Shown here in pieces: positions 26,484-39,633 of a stretch of 64,000 nucleotides of DNA (position 1 is the stretch's first letter; the number at the start of each line of letters is the position of its first letter). The position numbers and the translations under genes were made by a program. Under the pieces are notes generated by a model. The model saw only the letters and a list, made by a program, of their open reading frames with translations, made no database searches and was not told where the DNA came from. This DNA comes from Listeria monocytogenes (lineage in GTDB: Bacteria > Bacillota > Bacilli > Lactobacillales > Listeriaceae), in assembly GCF_013282665.1 (NCBI RefSeq), contig NZ_CP054041.1:878501-942500 (forward strand). Direction: 5' to 3'.

Positions 26484-26517
26484 CGAAACAGCGACACCTT
26501 TTAGTCTCGCTGTTTCG
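26484..26517 (-). promoter_or_regulatory. Intercistronic 11-bp perfect hairpin between DUF1641 gene and fdhD
   Basis: CGAAACAGCGA / TCGCTGTTTCG arms with a 12-nt loop. No T-run follows, so it is more likely an mRNA processing or stabilising element, or a partial terminator, than a full terminator. Confidence 0.55.
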
Positions 26518-26522
26518 ACTAC

Positions 26523-26999
26523 TTATTTTAATGTTTGCCCAACTTCTTTTAAAAAGGTTATGCCGTATCGGAGAGCTCGATTGATATCGGGATCTTTTAA
26601 TGCCTTCATCATCGCTAACATGCCCATGATTTCCTCTTTTTTCGCGCTTTCTTCTGCTTTTTTCGCAGCATTTTTCAAATTAGCTATCAGTTCCTCGGTT
26701 TGCTCTGGTTTGGTATCGGTCAATAGCTTACTTGAAATCATCATGTTATTAATCGCATTCGTTATCGGTTCCTTACGCCATTCATTCAAAAATGTCTTTG
26801 TAATATCGCCGCGTGCCTTTATAGCACTATTCAACGCCTCAAGTGCCCCCGATTCCTGCAGTAACTTTACCGTTTCTACTATCTCTACAAAACCAGAATC
26901 TTGTTCGGCAATGTCTGCTTTCATTTGTTCTAAACGTTCTTGTTCTAATTCTTCTGGGGTCTTTTTTGTATCACGAATCGTTGAAATTGGTTCTGCCAT
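26523..26999 (-). CDS. DUF1641 protein, formate dehydrogenase partner (YjgD-like)
   Basis: A 158-residue, alpha-helical, charged protein of the DUF1641 family (YjgD in Bacillus, next to yjgC formate dehydrogenase). Residues ~40-60 (LLQESGALEALNSAIKARGD) form the conserved core. The family is found almost always beside FdhF-type formate dehydrogenases, so it is probably a subunit or assembly factor. Its ATG overlaps the fdhA stop, so the two are translationally coupled. Confidence 0.82.
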   Translation of the reverse strand: MAEPISTIRDTKKTPEELEQERLEQMKADIAEQDSGFVEIVETVKLLQESGALEALNSAIKARGDITKTFLNEWRKEPITNAINNMMISSKLLTDTKPEQTEELIANLKNAAKKAEESAKKEEIMGMLAMMKALKDPDINRALRYGITFLKEVGQTLK

Positions 27000-29986
27000 C
27001 AGTGATTCCTCCCTTTCCCGCTACACCCGCAATTGCCACCACAGGCGCAGTTCACTTTAGAAATCGGTTGATAATCTTCTCTTGACCATTTGCGCTCTAC
27101 TTCAGCCCCGTTTTGCGGGAACCTTTTACGATTGCGCGGATTATGGTCAGGAAGTGGATTTTTCCCTGTTTTTTCAAGTACAGTAAGATTCACTTTTGTT
27201 TGTTTATAAGCCGGTGTTTTCGTCCGAACATCTCCCGCACTTGAAGTTAGTAAGTTGACCGCGGTTTCGCTACTCACAGAATGCATTGGCACATAGACCT
27301 CATTCCCTTTCATCCGCTCAGTCACAACAGCACGAAGCTTGATGCGGCCATACGGCGAACTTAGACGAACGAGCGAACCGCTTTCCAAATCGCGTTCCTT
27401 CGCTAATTCATGTGACACTTCTACAAACACTTCCGGTAATTTATAATCCAGCCCCTTCGATTTATCCGTTAAATTTCCCTCGTGGAACTGCTCCAATAAG
27501 CGCCCATTATTCAACGTTAAATTATATTCTTCCGGGAAAGTAATCGGTGCAATATACGGTAACGTCGAAAATTGTGCTTTGCCATCCGGAAAATTAAATC
27601 GTTCTTCATAAAGTAAAGGCATATCCTTCCCATCCGCGCTCACTGGCCACACAAGACTATTAAATCCTTGCATCCGGTCATAACGAACCCCTGCAAAAAA
27701 TGGTGCCAAACTAGCAATTTCGTCCATAATTTCACTCGGATGATTGTAATTCCAATCAGTTCTTCCGCACGCCCTTGCTACTTCTTGAATAATCCACCAG
27801 TCCGGTTTCGAATCCCCAAGCGGCTCTAGTACTTCATAAAGTCGTTGCACGCGGCGTTCTGTATTGGTAAATGTCCCTTCTTTTTCAAGCGAAGGCGCTG
27901 CCGGGAAAACAACATCAGCAAACTGCGCCGTTTTTGATAAGAATACATCTTGAACAACAAAGAAATCAAGGCTAGCGAGGATTTCTTGCACATGGTTCGA
28001 GTTAGAGTCCACCCAAGCCATTTCCTCCCCAATCACATACATAGAATGGAGCGTTCCCGCCTCAATAGCATCAAGCATTTCATTGTTTTTAAGCCCCGGT
28101 TCAGGTGAAATGGACACGCCATAAGCCTCTTCAAAACGAGCGCGAACTTCATCATTTCCAAGTGGCTGAATTCCAGGGAGAACATTTGGTAGTGACCCCA
28201 TATCGCAAGCACCTTGTACATTATTATGCCCTCTAAGCGGATATGCTCCTGCCCCGTGTCTACCAAAGTTCCCAGTGACAAGAAGCAAATTGGCAATAGC
28301 CGATGATGTGTGTGATCCCGCAATATTTTGCGTTACTCCCATTCCCCAACAAACTGCTGTCCCGTCTGCTTCATGAATCATCTGCGCCACTTTTTTCAAT
28401 GTCTCTATTGCTAATCCTGTTTCTTTTTCCGCATATTCTAATGTAAATGGTTCTAAAAATGCTAGATAATCTGCCACGTTGCTAATCCGATTTTCCATAA
28501 AGATTTCATCGTGCCATCCTTGATCAATCATATATTTCGCAACCGCAGTTAACCAAACAAAGTCAGTTCCTTGTTTTGGATGCATGAATAAATCAGAACG
28601 CTCTGCCATTTCGTGTTTTCGTAAATCTGAAACAATTAGCTTTTGCCCCCGGGTCTTTTGAGCTCGCTTGATTCTACTAGCAAGGACCGGATGCCCATCG
28701 GCTGGTGATGCACCAACAATAATGACAAGTCCGGCTGTTTCAATATCTTCCACTGTCCCTGAATCTGCGCCAATTCCAACTGTCCGAGTAAGTCCATCCG
28801 AAGCAGGCGCCTGACAATAACGTGAACAATTATCAATATTATTCGTTTCAAAAACCTGCCGCGCCAATTTTTGCATCAAATAGTTTTCTTCATTGGTTGT
28901 TTTAGAAGAGCTAATAAATCCAATAGAATCATTTCCGTATTTGGCCTGAATTTCTCGCAGTTTGGTCGCAACTAGATGAATCGCATCTTCCCAGCTCGCC
29001 GGCACAAATTCATTACCCTCGCGAATGAGCGGTGTTGTAATCCGTTTCTCACTATTGACAAAATCCCAGCCAAACTTCCCTTTCACACACGTAGCAAATT
29101 TGTTCACAGGACCTTCTCCAGTTGGCTCGACTTTCAAAATTTTACGATCCTTCGTCCACACCTCAAACGTACAACCAACCCCGCAGAAAGTACAAACTGT
29201 CTTTGTTTTCTTCGTCCGCGTTTCCCGCATCGCTGCTTCCATTTCCGACACAGCAAAAACGGTTTGATAATTCGGCTCGACTTTTTTCACCATATCAATC
29301 ATCGGTTCTAGCATATCTTCGTCTAAACCAGTCATAAAGCCAGCTTGGCCAAGCATCGATTTTTCCATCAACGCGTTACAAGGACACACCGTCGCACATA
29401 GCCCACAAGAAACACATGACGATAAATTCGCCGGACGATCATCATCCCAAATAACCCGCGGCTGACTACGTTCCCAATCAATCGAAAGCGTCTCATTCAC
29501 CTGCACTTGTTGACACGCCTCCACGCAGCGCCCACAAAGAATACATTGATCCGGATCATAACGATAAAACGGATGCGAAAAATCATTCAAATACCCTTTT
29601 TCGCGGTAAGGACGTTCTTGTTTTTCCACACCAAGCAATTCCGTCGTATTATGTACTTTGCAATTACCGTTATTGTTATCACAAACCGTACAATACAGTA
29701 AATGATTCTCCAAAATTCGGTCCATCGCTTCGAGTTGCGCATCTTTCGCTAATTCAGAATTAGTTTTAATTTCCATTCCGTCTGTTAGATTCGTGCTGCA
29801 CGCCCGCACAAGTTCTCCATCAACCTCGCACATACATGTATCACAAGATTGAATTGGTCCAATTTGCTCACTATAGCAAATATGCGGATGCTGTATTCCT
29901 TCTGCATTTAAATAGTCCAGTATTCGCGTTCCTTCCACCACATCCCGCGCCACGCCATTAATTTGCACCGATACTTTTGCGCCCAT
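26999..29986 (-). CDS. fdhA: Formate dehydrogenase alpha subunit, molybdopterin and multi-iron-sulfur
   Basis: A 995-residue soluble protein. In order: a 2Fe-2S ferredoxin domain (HICYSEQIG, SCDTCMCEV), a NuoG-type His/Cys segment (CTVCDNNNGNC), two 4Fe-4S clusters (CILCGRCVEAC; CVSCGLCATVCPC), the molybdopterin oxidoreductase with its own 4Fe-4S motif (CTFCGVGCTFEV), catalytic segment CSRYCQAPASDGL, Arg in RGHNNVQGACDMG, molydopterin dinucleotide domain, and a Cys-rich C-terminal tail (CACGGNCGCSG). The Cys replaces selenocysteine; the neighbouring His of canonical enzymes is Gln. The likely reaction is formate oxidation, but the Cys-Gln site leaves the substrate open. The ATG at 29986 follows GGAGG. 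Confidence 0.87.
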   Translation of the reverse strand: MGAKVSVQINGVARDVVEGTRILDYLNAEGIQHPHICYSEQIGPIQSCDTCMCEVDGELVRACSTNLTDGMEIKTNSELAKDAQLEAMDRILENHLLYCTVCDNNNGNCKVHNTTELLGVEKQERPYREKGYLNDFSHPFYRYDPDQCILCGRCVEACQQVQVNETLSIDWERSQPRVIWDDDRPANLSSCVSCGLCATVCPCNALMEKSMLGQAGFMTGLDEDMLEPMIDMVKKVEPNYQTVFAVSEMEAAMRETRTKKTKTVCTFCGVGCTFEVWTKDRKILKVEPTGEGPVNKFATCVKGKFGWDFVNSEKRITTPLIREGNEFVPASWEDAIHLVATKLREIQAKYGNDSIGFISSSKTTNEENYLMQKLARQVFETNNIDNCSRYCQAPASDGLTRTVGIGADSGTVEDIETAGLVIIVGASPADGHPVLASRIKRAQKTRGQKLIVSDLRKHEMAERSDLFMHPKQGTDFVWLTAVAKYMIDQGWHDEIFMENRISNVADYLAFLEPFTLEYAEKETGLAIETLKKVAQMIHEADGTAVCWGMGVTQNIAGSHTSSAIANLLLVTGNFGRHGAGAYPLRGHNNVQGACDMGSLPNVLPGIQPLGNDEVRARFEEAYGVSISPEPGLKNNEMLDAIEAGTLHSMYVIGEEMAWVDSNSNHVQEILASLDFFVVQDVFLSKTAQFADVVFPAAPSLEKEGTFTNTERRVQRLYEVLEPLGDSKPDWWIIQEVARACGRTDWNYNHPSEIMDEIASLAPFFAGVRYDRMQGFNSLVWPVSADGKDMPLLYEERFNFPDGKAQFSTLPYIAPITFPEEYNLTLNNGRLLEQFHEGNLTDKSKGLDYKLPEVFVEVSHELAKERDLESGSLVRLSSPYGRIKLRAVVTERMKGNEVYVPMHSVSSETAVNLLTSSAGDVRTKTPAYKQTKVNLTVLEKTGKNPLPDHNPRNRKRFPQNGAEVERKWSREDYQPISKVNCACGGNCGCSGKGRNH

Positions 29987-30005
29987 CACATTACCTCCTA
30001 TATAG

Positions 30006-30020
30006 AGAAAGCGTTTACAA
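30006..30020 (-). promoter_or_regulatory. cre (CcpA) site upstream of fdhA
   Basis: Minus-strand TTGTAAACGCTTTCT fits the catabolite-responsive element consensus WTGNAANCGNWNNCW at every position. It sits between the promoter and the start codon, where CcpA would repress by blocking transcription. Confidence 0.78.
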
Positions 30021-30031
30021 TTTCCGCTTAT

Positions 30032-30060
30032 ATTATAACAGTTCTTACTTAAAAATCACA
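30032..30060 (-). promoter_or_regulatory. fdhA promoter
   Basis: Extended -10 TGTTATAAT (TATAAT at 30037-30032) with a weak -35 TGTGAT 17 bp upstream. The cre site lies just downstream. Bases 30061-30170 show nothing further that I can assign. Confidence 0.6.
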
Positions 30061-30185
30061 GTAATACGGCAATTGATAATCGTTCTCAAGCACTGCTATT
30101 ATGCGATTTCCCTCACAAAGCTAACGAATTCATTGACACTTATCCAACTTTTCTGTATTCTTTATTACAAAGCTACGACGAGAAA

Positions 30186-30450
30186 AGTACGACGCCTGTT
30201 TTTTCTAAAAGAGAGTTCCCACTGCTGAAAAGGAACAAAAAACATCGTCCGAAAATGGCCTCTGAGTTTTGCCGCTGAAAATAAGTAAGCGACAACGGGT
30301 TTGGCGCCCGTTATCAAGCGCCTTAAGTATTTTATGTAAATGCTTATTTGAGGTTTTCAGTGCAAGCTGGAAATAAATTAAGGTGGTACCGCGTGAAATT
30401 TTCTCGCCCTTATTCCAAGATATTTTTTGGAAAAGGGCGAGTTTTATTTT
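30186..30450 (+). ncRNA. T-box riboswitch leader
   Basis: The leader holds the T-box core GGTGGTACCGCG (30382-30393), which pairs with the uncharged tRNA acceptor end in the antiterminator. A strong terminator follows (CTCGCCC at 30403-30409 pairing with GGGCGAG at 30435-30441, then T-rich). Stem I landmarks are AGAGAG (30210-30215) and a terminal hairpin GTTCC/GGAAC around GCTGAAAA. A further perfect hairpin is at 30294-30312. I could not assign the specifier codon with confidence. It controls the SAM-hydrolase-family gene 33 nt downstream. Confidence 0.9.
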
Positions 30451-30482
30451 ACCCTAAATTGCTTGAAATGGAGGAATTCAAA

Positions 30483-31325
30483 ATGACAAAACAACTACTT
30501 GTTTTACAATCTGATTTTGGTATTAGTGACGGGGCAGTTAGTGCAATGTATGGCGTAATCAATAGTGTTAGCAAAGATTTAAAAGTATACGATTTAACAC
30601 ATCAAATTCCTCAATTTAATATTTGGGAAGCATCGTATCGTTTACTCCAAACGGTTACTTATTGGCCCGAAGATACCATTTTTGTCTCGATTGTCGATCC
30701 TGGAGTTGGTTCAAAGCGTTGAAGCGTCGTCGTTTTAACAGAAGATGGTCATTATATTATTACACCAGACAACGGAACCTTAACCCATATCGCGCATTAC
30801 GGAACGATTAAAGAAGTTCGACTGATTGACGAAGAAAAAAATCGCCTACCAAAATCAGGCGCATCTCATACATTTCACGGTCGAGATATTTTCGCTTATA
30901 CTGCGGCTAGACTTGCAGCCGGCGTGATTAATTTTGAAGATATTGGCCCATCCGCTACCCCAGACTCCATTGTTTCTCTAAGTCTAAGTGATTCTTACTT
31001 AGAAGGAGAGCAAGCTTTTGGTACAATTGATATTATTGACCGCCCATTCGGTAATCTTTGGACAAATATTCGGCGCACCGATTTCTTGCAGCTAGATGCT
31101 AATTATGGCGATTCCATTGAAGTCCTCATCAAACACCACGACCGCGTAGTTTATAAGAATTTCGTTACTTATAGCCGCTCCTTTGCTGATTTACGAATTG
31201 GGGAAGCGCTCATCTACGTCAATTCACTCGACAACCTCGGACTCGGTATCAATCAAGGCTCTTTCGTAGATGCTTATTCAGTAGGTACTGGCACTAGTTG
31301 GAAAGTCATCCTAAAAAAAGCATAA
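30483..31325 (+). pseudogene. SAM hydrolase / adenosyl-chloride-synthase family gene (DUF62), broken by in-frame TGA
   Basis: The ATG at 30483 follows GGAGG. One continuous frame of 280 codons shows the SAM hydroxide adenosyltransferase family (DUF62): LVLQSDFGISDGAVSAMYGV, YDLTHQIPQFNIWEAS, FVSIVDPGVGSKR, PDNGTLTHIA, HTFHGRDIFAYTAARLA. This family splits S-adenosylmethionine to adenosine and methionine. Codon 80 (30720-30722) is TGA right after VGSKR, where Arg would be expected; CGA to TGA is a single transition. The reading frame is otherwise intact to 31325, so the inactivation looks recent, unless it is a sequencing error. The upstream T-box is intact. Confidence 0.9.
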
Positions 31326-31372
31326 AAAAACAGGGTCAAATGTCCAAAATGGATTTTTGACCCTGTTTCATT
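31324..31372. terminator. Bidirectional terminator
   Basis: AAACAGGGTCAAA / TTTGACCCTGTTT stem between the convergent SAM-hydrolase pseudogene and MFS gene. Confidence 0.9.
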
Positions 31373-31373
31373 T

Positions 31374-32855
31374 TTATTTCGTATATTCTTTAACAATTGG
31401 CTCTTGTTTTTTATTTTTAAGGAATAAACTTAAAATCATCCCAATAGCCGCGAAAATGGCCGCAACCATAAATGCCGCACGCATTCCATCCAAACTAGCA
31501 TCTTGCGCTTTTTGAGCAAAGCTAGCCGGATCCGTTGCCATAAGCGCTTTTCCTGGCATATTATCTTTTGTTACATTCGTTAGCACTGTAATAAGTACCG
31601 CTGTCCCAATCGAACCCGCAATTTGTCGAATCGTATTATTTACTGCCGAACCGTGATTAATCAGGTGGTTAGGCAGTGCATTCATACCCGCTGTCGAAAC
31701 TGGCATCATCGCCATTGAAATACCGAAGAACCGCACGGCATAAAATACTACAATATACCAAAGTGGCGTATCCATCGTTAAGAACATAAATGGAATTGTA
31801 CCGATAGTCAAAATGGTAACCCCGGTAATCGTCAACCATTTCGCCCCGATTTTATCGAAAATAATACCCGTAATCGGACTCATTATCCCCATAATAATCG
31901 CACCTGGAAGTAATAACAGACCTGACTGAAGCGCCGACTCACCGCGAATTGTTTGAATATATAAAGGCAATACAATTTCCGCACCAATCATCGCCATCGT
32001 CACAATCGAACCAAGAATAACAGACAATGAAAATACCGGATATTTAAACACATGCAGTTCAAGCATTGGATTATCAATAACTAATTGGCGCCAAACAAAT
32101 AGCCCAATAACTACAACCCCAACAATCAACATAGTAATAACTGTTGTATCTCCCCAACCATCATTACCTGCTGAACTAAATCCATAAAGGAGTGAGCCAA
32201 AACCAATCGAAGACATCACAATAGAAAGAAAGTCGATTTTTGTATCAGTTAACTTCACTACTTTTTTCATTCCAAAGAACGCTAAAATTATATCAATAAC
32301 CGCAATTGGAATTAAAATAAGGAATAATACGCGCCAATCATACGAATCCACAATCCACCCAGACAAAGTTGGCCCAATTGCTGGAGCAAACGCAATAACA
32401 AGTCCCATGAGCCCCATCGCTGCCCCACGTTTTTCACGAGGGAAAATTAGCAAGAAGATTGTTTGAAGCAACGGCATCATAATCCCCGCACCAGCCGCTT
32501 GAACAATACGACCAGTAAGTAATACCGGGAAAGAACCCGCCACTGACGCAATAATGGTACCAATTGCAAATACAGTCATCGCTGTAATAAATAATGTTTT
32601 TGAACTAATTTTTTCAATTAAAAGTGCTGTAATCGGAATCATAATACCATTTGTCAGCAAGAAAGCCGTCGTCAACCATTGCCCCGTCGCTGCTGTAATA
32701 TGCAAATCATCCATAATCATCGGTAGCGCCGTTGCTAGTAACGTCTGATTCAAAATCGCCACAAACGCCCCAATAATCATTGTTACTACTAATAAACTTC
32801 TACTATAAGATTTCCCGTTAACATCAACGGGCCGTTCTACTGCTGTACTATTCAA
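31374..32855 (-). CDS. MFS multidrug exporter, DHA2 (EmrB/QacA) family, 14 TM
   Basis: A 493-residue proton-driven drug exporter of the 14-helix DHA2 type. Motif A region and the antiporter motif are visible (LLTGRIVQAAGAGIMMPLLQ; AIGPTLSGWIVDSYDWRVLF). The TTG start at 32855 lies 8 nt after GGGAAGGGG. An upstream TetR-family gene on the same strand and an operator over the promoter suggest drug-induced expression. The substrate is unknown. Confidence 0.88.
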   Translation of the reverse strand: MNSTAVERPVDVNGKSYSRSLLVVTMIIGAFVAILNQTLLATALPMIMDDLHITAATGQWLTTAFLLTNGIMIPITALLIEKISSKTLFITAMTVFAIGTIIASVAGSFPVLLTGRIVQAAGAGIMMPLLQTIFLLIFPREKRGAAMGLMGLVIAFAPAIGPTLSGWIVDSYDWRVLFLILIPIAVIDIILAFFGMKKVVKLTDTKIDFLSIVMSSIGFGSLLYGFSSAGNDGWGDTTVITMLIVGVVVIGLFVWRQLVIDNPMLELHVFKYPVFSLSVILGSIVTMAMIGAEIVLPLYIQTIRGESALQSGLLLLPGAIIMGIMSPITGIIFDKIGAKWLTITGVTILTIGTIPFMFLTMDTPLWYIVVFYAVRFFGISMAMMPVSTAGMNALPNHLINHGSAVNNTIRQIAGSIGTAVLITVLTNVTKDNMPGKALMATDPASFAQKAQDASLDGMRAAFMVAAIFAAIGMILSLFLKNKKQEPIVKEYTK

Positions 32856-32900
32856 AATTAATACCCCTTCCCATGTGGAAATTTCCAGATGAATAATAGA

Positions 32901-32949
32901 AGTATAATAAAAAAAGACCAACAAGTCAACAAAAATGACTAGTCGGTCT
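32901..32949 (-). promoter_or_regulatory. MFS gene promoter with 14-bp inverted-repeat operator
   Basis: -35 TTGACT (32929-32924), 17-bp spacer, -10 TATACT (32906-32901). Inverted repeat arms 32915-32928 and 32936-32949 match at 12 of 14 positions (AGACCnACnAGTCA) and overlap the -35. The half-site resembles TetR-family LmrA/QacR-type boxes. Confidence 0.75.
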
Positions 32950-32954
32950 AATTA

Positions 32955-33851
32955 TTATAAAAGCCCGTTCACACAAGCCTCTAATTTATTTACTTCTTTT
33001 GTCAAACTTGCTGGTACATGTTGCTTAAGGTACAATAGTGTTCCTTGAACCATGAAATCTCTTGGCGCATCATTATTATTAATCTCCCCAACAAGCGCGT
33101 TCATAGATTCTTTATACTGCCATTTATCCGAATCATCAATATCTGCATTTTCAATCCCGACATTTAACTCTTCAAGCGCTCCTCGCAGTTTAGCTAATCT
33201 TTTCTTTCTAATCATTGTTTGATCCGGCACCAGATTTTCGGTGTCTGCTTCCGTAAACACAATCTCTCCACTCTCCAAAATATCCTTCACAAGCGCATCA
33301 AGTCTTCTCACTACATAAGGAATTGCCCGCTCAATCAAATCTGAGTCCACATTCTTGCTACCGCTAGCAAAGACATACATCGCCGCCATCCCGCTAAGCA
33401 ACATCGTAATATCATTTATATAAGGCTCTGTTTCCTCCCCATAAACCTCTAACAACTGATTTTTAACCCATTCCATATTCTTAAGTCGTACATTCTGCAA
33501 GAACGCATTAAAATCATCATCAATCATCGTCTGAGAAAACGTAATATTCAATATCTCCCCATTTTCCGTATAAAAATGAATAATAATTTTCAAGCATTCC
33601 GTAAAATTATCCTTCTTCGTCCCATCTAGCGCCATCGTATACTCTAACCGCTGATGCAAAACAGAATACTCCTGCTTAAAAATCACAATTGCTAGTTCCT
33701 CTTTCGAAGTAAAATAATTATAAAAAGTCCCTTTAGAAATCTCAGCTGCATCAACCATATCCTGTACCGACGTCTTCAAATACCCTTGTTTTTGAAAAAC
33801 CTCTTTAGCCGACTTAATAATCCGCTGCTTCTTCTCTTTCAAAAAAAACAC
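32955..33851 (-). CDS. TetR-family transcriptional regulator
   Basis: A 298-residue regulator, long for the family (usually ~200). N-terminal HTH SVQDMVDAAEISKGTFYNYF at about residues 28-47, preceded by RIIKSAKEVFQKQGY. The C-terminal ligand domain plus an extra ~90-residue tail shows no known domain. GTG at 33851 or TTG at 33842 could start it; the choice is open. It likely represses the adjacent exporter through the repeat at 32915-32949 and itself through the palindrome at 33876-33896. Confidence 0.83.
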   Translation of the reverse strand: MFFLKEKKQRIIKSAKEVFQKQGYLKTSVQDMVDAAEISKGTFYNYFTSKEELAIVIFKQEYSVLHQRLEYTMALDGTKKDNFTECLKIIIHFYTENGEILNITFSQTMIDDDFNAFLQNVRLKNMEWVKNQLLEVYGEETEPYINDITMLLSGMAAMYVFASGSKNVDSDLIERAIPYVVRRLDALVKDILESGEIVFTEADTENLVPDQTMIRKKRLAKLRGALEELNVGIENADIDDSDKWQYKESMNALVGEINNNDAPRDFMVQGTLLYLKQHVPASLTKEVNKLEACVNGLL

Positions 33852-33875
33852 CCACCCGTTCTGTTATTATACCAA

Positions 33876-33896
33876 TAGTATAATCGATTTATACTA
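33876..33896. promoter_or_regulatory. Palindrome upstream of tetR-family gene; candidate autoregulatory operator
   Basis: TAGTATAA - 5 nt - TTATACTA lies directly upstream of an extended -10 (TGGTATAAT, 33874-33866 on minus). Confidence 0.5.
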
Positions 33897-33942
33897 CCGA
33901 TTCAAGATATCCTTAATAAATCTTACTATTCTTTTAAACAAT

Positions 33943-33971
33943 AAAAAAAGCCTCGCATACTAGCGAAACGT
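33943..33971 (-). terminator. rrn operon terminator
   Basis: GTTTCGC/GCGAGGC stem with G-U pairs and a run of seven T after the last tRNA. Confidence 0.75.
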
Positions 33972-33994
33972 AAAAATTATTCATATATTATTTA

Positions 33995-34067
<73 letters not shown>

Positions 34068-34091
34068 AGCAAAGCCTTTCAAATAAAAAAA

Positions 34092-34167
34092 TGGCTCCAC
34101 AGGCAGGACTCGAACCTGCGACCGATCGGTTAACAGCCGATTGCTCTACCAACTGAGCTACTGTGGA
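34092..34167 (-). tRNA. tRNA-Asn (GTT)
   Basis: Anticodon loop CTGTTAA gives GTT. Acceptor arms TCCACAG and CTGTGGA pair perfectly; CCA is encoded. Confidence 0.95.
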
Positions 34168-34177
34168 ATAATAAATT

Positions 34178-34294
34178 GCCCGGCAGCGACCTACTCTCGC
34201 AGGGGGAAGCCCCCAACTACCATTGGCGCAGAGAAGCTTAACTACCGTGTTCGGGATGGGAACGGGTGTGACCTTCTCGCCATAACTACCAGAC
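34178..34294 (-). rRNA. rrf: 5S ribosomal RNA
   Basis: Contains the conserved 5S core with CACACCCGTTCCC and ends in CTGCCGGGC pairing with the 5' end. The ends are approximate by a few bases. Confidence 0.95.
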
Positions 34295-34372
34295 AATATT
34301 GAGTTGTTGAAAGATTGCTCTCTCAAAACTAGAGAAGAAAGTGTTCAGTTAGGTAACTTCGTTTCATTTTTT

Positions 34373-37302
<2,930 letters not shown>

Positions 37303-37456
37303 AATTTACTTCTACGAAGCAAAGGTTGTTTTTCTGATTTTCTGTATCAGCGATGATACTTCCAATCAGATGAAAGATTCACTTTCAGATGATTCTCGGT
37401 TACTTGTGTCATAGATAATTACTTATCTATGCTAACTTTACTAACTTTCTTATCTA

Positions 37457-37470
37457 GTTTTCAAAGAACA
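37457..37470 (-). promoter_or_regulatory. boxA-like antitermination motif in 16S-23S spacer
   Basis: Minus-strand TGTTCTTTGAAAAC, the B. subtilis-type rrn boxA recognised by NusB-S10. The identical 14-mer occurs in the CRISPR leader at 44680-44693. Confidence 0.75.
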
Positions 37471-37474
37471 ATTT

Positions 37475-37550
37475 TGGTGGAGCCTAGCGGGATCGAACCG
37501 CTGACCTCCTGCGTGCAAAGCAGGCGCTCTCCCAGCTGAGCTAAGGCCCC
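37475..37550 (-). tRNA. tRNA-Ala (TGC)
   Basis: 76-nt tRNA in the 16S-23S spacer; anticodon loop TTTGCAC gives TGC; CCA is encoded. Confidence 0.96.
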
Positions 37551-37596
37551 ATAAAAGAATAGGATTCGTTGTATTTCTTGTGTCAGAAAGAAAAAG

Positions 37597-37670
<74 letters not shown>

Positions 37671-37794
37671 GTCAAAAATGTAGTGGCGCGATGCTTCAAG
37701 CATGGTGCCTTGCATACTTTATCTGACATAAAAAGAGAGTAACCTCTCAAAACTGAACAAATATAGAAGAACGAAAACACACAGGTTTCCTTTT

Positions 37795-39351
<1,557 letters not shown>

Positions 39352-39587
39352 TATAAATTGAATTTGAATACTTATTCAACACCGTGAATAAGATTCCTTG
39401 CGTCAAATTGACTTCGCTAGCAATTAAATTACTAGTTTGTTTTGTTGAAAACAGCTTTCTGTTTTCTGCCCTGCGATTACCAGTGAGACTTTACGTCTCA
39501 TTGCTTTTCGTCTTCTTTTTTGTTCAGTTTTCAAAGGTCAGTTTCTTTTGCTGCGAAAGCGTTTTGTCCGCATCAGCAACGTTTATA

Positions 39588-39616
39588 AATATACCAAGAT
39601 TTTTGCCTTTCGTCAA
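39588..39616 (-). promoter_or_regulatory. rrn promoter
   Basis: -35 TTGACG (39616-39611), 17-bp spacer, -10 TATATT (39593-39588). The leader to 16S is about 230 nt and includes a boxA-like CCTTTGAAAAC at about 39526-39536. No gene lies in this 280-bp gap. Confidence 0.85.
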
Positions 39617-39633
39617 TACTTTTTACAAAGTTT

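Noticed and set aside
28033..28851. Several minus-strand frames of 60-96 codons inside fdhA
   Set aside because: Alternative frames of a long, clearly conserved gene.
30348..30722. Plus-strand frame starting inside the T-box
   Set aside because: The true start is at 30483 after GGAGG; the upstream part is the structured T-box RNA.
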